Of a DNA stretch of 10,858 nucleotides, positions 1 to 5,540 are shown piece after piece. Source of the stretch: Acidimicrobiaceae bacterium UBA7830 (lineage in GTDB: Bacteria > Actinomycetota > Acidimicrobiia > Acidimicrobiales > Ilumatobacteraceae); contig DLTS01000095.1 in the NCBI GenBank assembly GCA_002501485.1, forward strand, positions 1-10,858. The letters are read 5' to 3'. Below the pieces are notes generated by a model. It was given only the letters and a program-made list of their open reading frames with translations. It had not been told where the DNA came from and did no database searches. The position numbers and the translations under genes were made by a program. Position 1 is the first letter of the stretch. Each line of letters opens with the position of its first letter.

Positions 1-304
1 ACAAGTGCACCTCAACGACGATGCCGTCGTACGCGGCAAGAGCATCGTGAAGCGCCCAGGAGTAATGGGTGAAGGCTCCCGGGTTGATAATGATTGCGTC
101 ACATCGACCTCGAGCCTCGTGCACCGCTTCGATGAGTTCCCCTTCGTGATTGCTCTGAAGATCTTCCACTTCGCAATCAAATTCGGTAGCTGCTACGCGC
201 GTGCGCGCAACGTGATCGGCGAGCATGTCGTGCCCGTAAACGTCAGGTTCACGCTGTCCGAGCAAATTGAGATTAGGTCCGTGAAGGAGCAAGATAAGAT
301 TCAC
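1..304 (-). CDS. aroQ: Type II 3-dehydroquinate dehydratase, 3' end missing
   Basis: Catalyses the reversible dehydration of 3-dehydroquinate to 3-dehydroshikimate, step 3 of the shikimate pathway, as a cytosolic dodecameric enzyme in this family. The visible 101 residues open with the diagnostic HGPNLNLLGQREPDVYG (residues 8-24). The family's catalytic residues are in place: Arg18, Tyr23, Asn74 in the INPGAFTHYS segment (73-82), Glu98 and His100 in VEVH (97-100). The reading frame runs off the left edge; type II enzymes are usually about 145 residues, so roughly 45 C-terminal residues lie outside. The start is a GTG whose first bases overlap the TGA of the preceding acetyltransferase gene (GTGA, 301-304); no in-frame ATG lies upstream and the GTG puts the conserved N-terminus at the normal position. 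No strong Shine-Dalgarno is visible, consistent with coupling to the upstream gene. Identification is close to certain. Confidence 0.96.
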   Translation of the reverse strand, partial: MNLILLLHGPNLNLLGQREPDVYGHDMLADHVARTRVAATEFDCEVEDLQSNHEGELIEAVHEARGRCDAIIINPGAFTHYSWALHDALAAYDGIVVEVHL

Positions 305-855
305 GTCATAGAACGGTATCGCCCCGCAGTGATTCGGTACAGCACATGAGGCCGAAGAGGGCTTGATTCGGGCACTCCAGGATGCTCGAAATCGCCCTCG
401 GCATCGTGCGTCATGCCTATTGCCTTCATGACTCGCTGTGACCGTTCATTCGTTGCTGCGGTGAATGAAATCACCTCATCAAACCCAAGACCGTCGGGGG
501 TTGATGAAAATGAATACGCCAGCACTTGGCGTGCTGCCTCGCTCGCGTATCCGTGCCCCCACCACGCTGACCGCAGACGCCAGCCGATCTCGACACCTTC
601 TCGAAACCAAGGAACCATGAGCCCACAGAACCCGATTACCTCCCCCGACACATCGACACACCACAATCCAAATCCATGATCAGCAAAGTGACGATCGATG
701 CGCTGCATCAAAGCGGCGGATTCCGCTCGGTCCATGACCGGACCAATGGTGGCCATCACATTCACATCACTGTTGAGGTCAGCGAATGCATCGAGATCGC
801 TCGTCATCCAGCGACGTAACGTGACACCAGGTCCAGGCGTTGGCCCGCTGAGCAT
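301..855 (-). CDS. GNAT-family N-acetyltransferase (RimJ/RimL-like)
   Basis: A 184-residue acetyl-CoA-dependent N-acetyltransferase of the Acetyltransf_3 (RimJ/RimL-like) type. The acetyl-CoA pyrophosphate-binding motif A is seen at residues 88-112, with EIGWRL followed by WWGHGYASEAA (Gly-x-Gly/Ala loop). The later FTAATNERSQRVMKAIGM (131-148) is the usual motif B with its Asn-xx-Ser and Met-Gly-Met-like turn. The C-terminal stretch with HPGVP and PLRPHVLYRI is typical of a common bacterial subgroup of unknown substrate. It sits between aroB and aroQ: its ATG overlaps the aroB stop by one base (TAATG, 853-857) and its TGA overlaps the aroQ GTG. It therefore appears to be a translationally coupled member of the operon, but its substrate (ribosomal protein N-terminus, small amine, antibiotic) cannot be read from sequence. 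Base composition does not stand out from its neighbours. Confidence 0.9.
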   Translation of the reverse strand: MLSGPTPGPGVTLRRWMTSDLDAFADLNSDVNVMATIGPVMDRAESAALMQRIDRHFADHGFGLWCVDVSGEVIGFCGLMVPWFREGVEIGWRLRSAWWGHGYASEAARQVLAYSFSSTPDGLGFDEVISFTAATNERSQRVMKAIGMTHDAEGDFEHPGVPESSPLRPHVLYRITAGRYRSMT

Positions 856-1886
856 TAGCCGTTCAGCGCCTCATCTAACACTTCTCGGACGACCGCAGGG
901 TCAAGACCGACTACCGGCTCGACGCCATTTGGCCCGTCGAGCACAAAGGTAAGCCCGTCGATCGCTTTCTTATCGCGAAACATCAACTCGAGAAGTTCAT
1001 CTGCCGACGCCACCCTCGGAATCTCAGTTCTGAGGCCATATAAATCTCCGACGACGTCGAGATGTTCGATGACACGGGCCGCATCAATACGGCCAAGTCG
1101 CTGCGCGAGACGCGCTGCGAATATCAACCCAATTGATACTGCCTCACCATGGGCAATGTCGTGGTCAGACGCAATCTCAAGGGCGTGGGCAAGGGTGTGT
1201 CCGTAATTGAGGATCGCACGGCGCCCCGACTCCCTCTCATCAGTTGCGACGACTTCGGCCTTGATCTCTACGCAGCGAGCAACCCGAGCCTCAAGGTCGA
1301 GTGCAGCAAGATCATCACCACTCAAAAAGTGATACTTCGCCATCTCGCCGTTACCGCAACGCACTTCTCGCTCTGGCAAAGTCGCAAGGGCATCGAGGTC
1401 ACACAACACACCTGATGGCTGCCAGAAAGCACCGACTAAATTTTTCCCCTGAGGCAAATTCACCCCGGTCTTTCCGCCGATCGCTGCATCGATCATGCCG
1501 AGCAACGTTGTCGGAACATGCACCACCGAGATACCCCGGTGGTATGACGCTGCGGCGAAGCCGGCAACGTCAGTCACCATCCCCCCACCGACACCAACGA
1601 CGACGTCTCCGCGGGTCAAACCCGCCTCAGCAAAACCCTCACATAGCTCTTGCACGGTGGCAAGCGTCTTGAACTGTTCACCGACGCCAATCTCAAATCG
1701 ATGGAGCGGTAACGAGGTTGAAACCTCGACCCCAATCGACGACTGAGTGATCAATGCCACTCGCCGCGGCGTCGGCACCAGAGCGCTCAACATCTTGTTG
1801 AGCTGGTCGATCACCCCGTGACCGACGACGACATCATAGGAGCGACCGTCAGCGCCCCCGGCAAGTGATACCGATACTCGCTGCAT
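855..1886 (-). CDS. aroB: 3-dehydroquinate synthase
   Basis: Converts 3-deoxy-D-arabino-heptulosonate 7-phosphate (DAHP) to 3-dehydroquinate, step 2 of the shikimate pathway, using NAD and a divalent metal. The 343-residue length is normal. The nucleotide-binding GGG with MVTDVAG is at 100-109, followed by VPTTLLGMIDAAIGGKTGVN (124-143) and GKNLVGAFWQP (147-157). The metal ligands expected for the family are Glu181 (in GEMAKYHF), His230 (NYGHTLAHALE) and His247 (HGEAVSIG). The segment around Glu181 reads GNGEMAKYHFL rather than the textbook AEV-IKYG, but the metal-binding Glu and the following Lys are kept. Starts with ATG three bases after the aroC stop; ends in TAA that overlaps the next ATG. 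In many actinobacteria aroK lies between aroC and aroB; here it does not. Confidence 0.97.
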   Translation of the reverse strand: MQRVSVSLAGGADGRSYDVVVGHGVIDQLNKMLSALVPTPRRVALITQSSIGVEVSTSLPLHRFEIGVGEQFKTLATVQELCEGFAEAGLTRGDVVVGVGGGMVTDVAGFAAASYHRGISVVHVPTTLLGMIDAAIGGKTGVNLPQGKNLVGAFWQPSGVLCDLDALATLPEREVRCGNGEMAKYHFLSGDDLAALDLEARVARCVEIKAEVVATDERESGRRAILNYGHTLAHALEIASDHDIAHGEAVSIGLIFAARLAQRLGRIDAARVIEHLDVVGDLYGLRTEIPRVASADELLELMFRDKKAIDGLTFVLDGPNGVEPVVGLDPAVVREVLDEALNG

Positions 1887-1889
1887 AAC

Positions 1890-3065
1890 TCAGCTCATCT
1901 GTTCAGCAACTGCTTCAGCAGCTGCCTCGGCATTTCGCACGAACTCGGCTACAGAGTCACCACCAAATTTGCGCTGGGCTTCGTCGGCGAGCACGAGCGC
2001 CGCCATGGTCTCTGCAACAACGCCCATCGCAGGAACGGCGGTCACATCAGTACGTTCTTTGAATGACACCGAAGACTCTTTTGTCACAGTGTCTACCGTC
2101 TCAAGAGTGGGAACATTCAACGTTGCAAGCGGTTTCATCGCAGCACGCGCAACGAGAACCTCACCTGAGGTGATGCCACCTTCAACACCCCCAGCCAATG
2201 AACTACGCCGACGATATGACGAAGACTCGGAATCCCAATGAATCGCATCATGGGCATCACTGCCACGCCGGCCGGCAACCTCAAAACCATCACCGATCTC
2301 GACACCCTTTACCGCTTGAATCGACATCAAGGCTTGAGCTAACAAACCGTCGATTTTGCGATCCCAGTGCACGTGAGAACCGAGACCGACCGGAACACCG
2401 AATGCGAGCACCTCCACTACGCCGCCGAGTGAGTCGCCGTCTTTCGCAGCGACTCTGATCTGTTCCACCATTGCGTCGGCACTTGCCGAATCGAAACAAC
2501 GAACCGGTGACTCATCGATTGCTGAAAGGTCGCTCATGGTTGGCACTGCGTCAAGAGACGCCCGCGCTGATCCTATTTGAATGACGTGCGACATGATCTC
2601 GACACCAATGTGTGACAGCAACTTCTTTGCGACCGCGCCAGCAGCAACTCGAGCGGCGGTCTCACGAGCGGAGGCGCGTTCAAGAACATCACGGGCGTCA
2701 GCGAACCCGTACTTTTGCATGCCTGCGAGGTCAGCATGACCAGGTCGAACCTTCGTTAATGCATCTTTCGTTGCACCCGGTGCCGGTGACATTTCCTCAT
2801 GCCACTTGTCGCTTCGGAACCATTCGGTGTTCTTGATTTCAATAGCGAGCGGCGACCCCAACGTACGTCCGTGACGAACACCTCCAATAAGTGTGAGTTC
2901 GTCAACTTCAAAACGCTGGCGAGGCCCACGACCATAACCCAGCCGGCGACGGCCCATTTCCTCTTGGATTTCCTCAACGGTGAGCTCAAGACCCGCAGGC
3001 AGCCCCTCAAGCACGACGACGAGCGCCTGTCCATGAGATTCACCGGCGGTCAACAAGCGGAGCAC
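1890..3065 (-). CDS. aroC: Chorismate synthase
   Basis: Converts 5-enolpyruvylshikimate 3-phosphate (EPSP) to chorismate, the last step of the shikimate pathway, with reduced FMN as cofactor. The 391 residues carry all signature segments: TAGESHGQALVVVLEGLPAG (6-25), which includes conserved His11; RRRLGYGRGPRQRFEVD (39-55); GGVRHGRTLGSPLA (61-74); RPGHADLAGMQKYG (107-120), with the second conserved His at 110; DVLERASARETAARVAAGA (126-144); then, toward the C-terminus, GGVEGGITSGE and ERTDVTAVPAMG. The start codon is GTG; it gives the usual L-R-L/F-x-T-A-G-E-S-H-G beginning, and no in-frame alternative fits better. The gene begins nine bases after the aroE stop and ends three bases before aroB. 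Whether a separate flavin reductase is used cannot be told. Confidence 0.98.
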   Translation of the reverse strand: MLRLLTAGESHGQALVVVLEGLPAGLELTVEEIQEEMGRRRLGYGRGPRQRFEVDELTLIGGVRHGRTLGSPLAIEIKNTEWFRSDKWHEEMSPAPGATKDALTKVRPGHADLAGMQKYGFADARDVLERASARETAARVAAGAVAKKLLSHIGVEIMSHVIQIGSARASLDAVPTMSDLSAIDESPVRCFDSASADAMVEQIRVAAKDGDSLGGVVEVLAFGVPVGLGSHVHWDRKIDGLLAQALMSIQAVKGVEIGDGFEVAGRRGSDAHDAIHWDSESSSYRRRSSLAGGVEGGITSGEVLVARAAMKPLATLNVPTLETVDTVTKESSVSFKERTDVTAVPAMGVVAETMAALVLADEAQRKFGGDSVAEFVRNAEAAAEAVAEQMS

Positions 3066-3074
3066 GGCTTGAGG

Positions 3075-3923
3075 CTACCCGGAGCGCTGGCCGAGTTCTG
3101 CTTCTGCCGCTGATCGCATCTCCACTGGATCTGGGGAAAAGCCTGTCCACGCCTCACACTGAAGCACCGCCTGGTGCACAAGCATTCCGAGCCCGTCGAC
3201 CGTCTGCGCCCCTCGAAACGCCGCCGAGGAGAGCAGGGCTGTAGTGAGCGGGTGGTAGACGATGTCCGCAACAACATGGTGCGAAGCAATGAGTTCTACC
3301 GGCAGCGGAACGGGCCCCGCATCGATATCTGAACCCATGCCAACCGATGTCGTGTTCACGATGATGTCCGCCGACGCAACGGCATCGGGAAGGTCGTCGA
3401 CAACAACTGCTTGAGCACCACTCGAGAGTTCTGCCGCTGCTTCTGCTGCGGAGTGTGTTCGATTCGAAATCGTGACCTCGCACCCATCGATAGCGCCGAG
3501 CGCAGCAACAATAGATCGAGCAGCACCTCCCGCTCCGAGAAGATGCACGCGAGCTCCGCTGAGCGCAATGCCCTGAGCAGCAAGAGAATTGACGAAGCCA
3601 GCACCGTCGGTGCTGAGCCCACGAGCTTGTCCAGGGCTGATCCCAACGACTGTGTTAACCGACCGAAGACGCGTTGATGCCACATCGAGATCGTCAACCG
3701 AGCGTGCCGCTTCTTCCTTCAATGGCATGGTGACGGCAAGGCCAGCGAACTCCCCTGCTCGCACACGATCAATGGCATTCACTCCTCCGCCCGCTGGAAC
3801 TCGAACAGGGATCATCTCCCACTTAAGGCCGGCTGACTCAAACGCGGCGTTCTGCATCACCGGTGACAGTGAATGCTCGACGGGGTCACCGATAATTGCC
3901 ACTCTCATTGCACCGTCACTCAA
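3075..3923 (-). CDS. aroE: Shikimate dehydrogenase (NADP+)
   Basis: Reduces 3-dehydroshikimate to shikimate with NADPH, step 4 of the pathway. The N-terminal substrate domain has GDPVEHSLSPVMQNAAF (12-28), and VTMPLKE (64-70) with the catalytic Lys69, then NTVV (90-93) and TDGAGF (105-110) with the partner Asp106. The C-terminal Rossmann domain has the dinucleotide loop LLGAGGAAR (128-136), SNRT, NTTSVGM and the closing DGLGMLVHQA. The 282-residue length is standard. The start is uncertain: a TTG at 3923 overlaps the mltG stop (TTGA, 3920-3923) with an AGGG eight bases ahead; an ATG five codons in, at 3908, gives an equally good protein and would leave an 11-base gap. The longer form is listed because the 4-base overlap matches other junctions here. 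Confidence 0.96.
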   Translation of the reverse strand: MSDGAMRVAIIGDPVEHSLSPVMQNAAFESAGLKWEMIPVRVPAGGGVNAIDRVRAGEFAGLAVTMPLKEEAARSVDDLDVASTRLRSVNTVVGISPGQARGLSTDGAGFVNSLAAQGIALSGARVHLLGAGGAARSIVAALGAIDGCEVTISNRTHSAAEAAAELSSGAQAVVVDDLPDAVASADIIVNTTSVGMGSDIDAGPVPLPVELIASHHVVADIVYHPLTTALLSSAAFRGAQTVDGLGMLVHQAVLQCEAWTGFSPDPVEMRSAAEAELGQRSG

Positions 3924-5107
3924 TCGAGAAGCCCTTTCGCCCGAGAAGTCTCAATGTTCGTCAAGTGCTGGTCGAAGGTAACTGCAAATGCATGCGAGCC
4001 ATCATCATCAGCGAGCACGTAATACAGATAGTTACAACCAACAGTCGGATCGTCTAAGACCACACAAAGGTCGTTTCCCGATGAGGGGTTCGGTGCCGGA
4101 TTAAGAGCAGCACGAATCGATGCTCGACCAGGGTTCGCAATCGGTGTCGGGGGCAACCCGCCATACAGATAGGTGTTGTACGGAGAATCTTTCGACCTCA
4201 GAACCGCAAATGGAGTGTCGGGAGGCGAGTCGTAAAAGAGCGTCGCATCAATCTCAAGGTTCATCCCAAGTTCGAGTCGGTTGTAGATGACACGGGCGAT
4301 CAATGCGCGGTCGCCGTCAACTTTGGCTTCTCGTTCGATCATTGATGCCACGATGAGCGCTTCATACGGGCTGACTCCGAGGGCGCTTGACCGGAGTTCA
4401 AGCTCCTCTTGGAGCGCAACCCGCTCCATCAATTCGATCATTCTCTCAATGACCTGACCCTCATTGTCTGCGTTAGAGACCTGGTAGGTGTCGGGGAATA
4501 ACAACCCCTCTAGGCTTGACGTGTCGGCAGGCCTCCACGGCACTCTGCGGGTCGGGTCTTCGGCAATCGCAAGAAACGAATCGGCCGACAAATTGTCAAT
4601 TTCTTCTTCAAGACGAGAAGCAATCTGTTGGACGGTGAATCCCTCGGGGAAAGTCACCCTACGATAGGTCTCGCTCGGCGATGTGCGAAGTACTCCAAGA
4701 ACGTCGCCTAGATGAGACCCCGGGACAAGCCGATACAAACCAGGTTCGGGCTCCAGGCCACCTTTTTGCCCGACGTACCACGAGAACACCCCAGCATCGG
4801 AGATGATCCCTGTTGCTTCGAGTCGGGCCCCAATGGCTTCGACATCATCTTCACCACTCAGGGTAAATGTGACCGGTTCACCAACTACTTCTTGTTCGGT
4901 GACCCGTTGCATCAGCCACCAACCGGCCGAGCCAGCGGCGAGAACTCCAGCAACAACAAGCCAGAGCACCCCCCACACCAACCAGCGGACCCGGTCTCCT
5001 CGCCCTGGTGTTCGATCGACATGTGGAACCTCGTCAGGAAGATCCCACTCATCATCATCCCAGCGATTTCTCGCTCGTTGATTGTCGGAGAGCAGATCAG
5101 ATCGCAT
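3920..5107 (-). CDS. mltG: Endolytic murein transglycosylase MltG (YceG-like)
   Basis: Membrane-anchored lytic transglycosylase that cleaves nascent peptidoglycan and is thought to end glycan-strand elongation. From the ATG at 5107 the protein has 395 residues: a charged cytoplasmic tail (1-41) rich in Asp/Glu/Trp/Arg, one transmembrane helix (about 42-66), a LysM-like part, then the YceG catalytic domain with SLEGLLFPDTY (198-208) and ASMIEREAK (254-262), in which Glu258 is the expected catalytic residue (E. coli Glu218), followed by ARVIYNRLELGMNLEIDAT and the GLPPTPIANPG segment. The frame is open further up to 5206, but that would lie deep inside ruvX; 5107 is chosen because GGAGAG stands seven bases before it. 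It overlaps ruvX by 11 bases and its stop overlaps the possible aroE TTG start. Confidence 0.95.
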   Translation of the reverse strand: MRSDLLSDNQRARNRWDDDEWDLPDEVPHVDRTPGRGDRVRWLVWGVLWLVVAGVLAAGSAGWWLMQRVTEQEVVGEPVTFTLSGEDDVEAIGARLEATGIISDAGVFSWYVGQKGGLEPEPGLYRLVPGSHLGDVLGVLRTSPSETYRRVTFPEGFTVQQIASRLEEEIDNLSADSFLAIAEDPTRRVPWRPADTSSLEGLLFPDTYQVSNADNEGQVIERMIELMERVALQEELELRSSALGVSPYEALIVASMIEREAKVDGDRALIARVIYNRLELGMNLEIDATLFYDSPPDTPFAVLRSKDSPYNTYLYGGLPPTPIANPGRASIRAALNPAPNPSSGNDLCVVLDDPTVGCNYLYYVLADDDGSHAFAVTFDQHLTNIETSRAKGLLD

Positions 5108-5540
5108 CGCCAGTCTCTCCGGCATCAATCCACGATTGCAACATGATCGCTGCTGCGATCTTGTCGACATGCCGGCGGCGTTCTTCGGCGCGCAGACCCG
5201 CATCAAGCATTGCCCGATCGGCGGTCACAGTTGTCAGGCGCTCGTCATGCAGCATCACCGGCACAGCTACGAAATTAGCCAGTGCGCGAGCGAACTTACG
5301 GGCAGCTTTTGACGATGATCCCTCTGAGCCGTCGAGGTGAAGAGGAAGACCGACAACAACAGCTGTGGCTTCCTCTTCAGAAATAAGTTGCGCAAGACGC
5401 TCAACTGTGAGGTCGAGGCTCTTCTCACGATGCACGACAGTAAGTGGTGAGGCCACACCTGAAACGCCGACCGCGATGCCGAATCGACGCGAGCCGGGGT
5501 CAACTCCGATAACGCGTCCGCCGGAATGAGTAGAGATCAC
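5097..5540 (-). CDS. ruvX: RuvX/YqgF, putative pre-16S rRNA nuclease or Holliday junction resolvase
   Basis: A 147-residue RNase H-like fold protein of the YqgF family. E. coli YqgF takes part in 16S rRNA 5'-end maturation, and the M. tuberculosis homologue resolves Holliday junctions in vitro. Acidic active-site positions are seen: Asp14 in VIGVDPGSRRFGIAVG (10-25), Glu100 in HDERLTT (98-104) and Asp126 in HVDKIAAA (124-131). VVVGLPLHLDGSEG (61-74) is the family signature. The start is GTG and overlaps the alaS TGA by four bases (GTGA, 5537-5540). The gene sits directly after alaS as it does across actinobacteria. Which of the two reported activities matters in this organism cannot be decided from the sequence. 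Confidence 0.96.
   Translation of the reverse strand: MISTHSGGRVIGVDPGSRRFGIAVGVSGVASPLTVVHREKSLDLTVERLAQLISEEEATAVVVGLPLHLDGSEGSSSKAARKFARALANFVAVPVMLHDERLTTVTADRAMLDAGLRAEERRRHVDKIAAAIMLQSWIDAGETGDAI
5115..5120 (-). promoter_or_regulatory. Ribosome binding site of mltG
   Basis: GGAGAG, read on the minus strand, lies inside the 3' end of ruvX seven bases ahead of the ATG at 5107. It is one of the better Shine-Dalgarno sequences in the window and decides this start over the upstream in-frame ATG at 5125, which has no such site. Confidence 0.7.

Noticed and set aside
4712..5146. Plus-strand open frame of 144 codons opposite mltG and the end of ruvX
   Set aside because: Antisense to well-supported genes, with no motif or ribosome binding site evidence; composition reflects the opposite strand's codons.
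5107..5206. Longer N-terminus for mltG up to 5206
   Set aside because: It would overlap ruvX by 110 bases and add Cys/Arg-rich residues unlike the family, whereas ATG 5107 has a strong GGAGAG site at the right distance.
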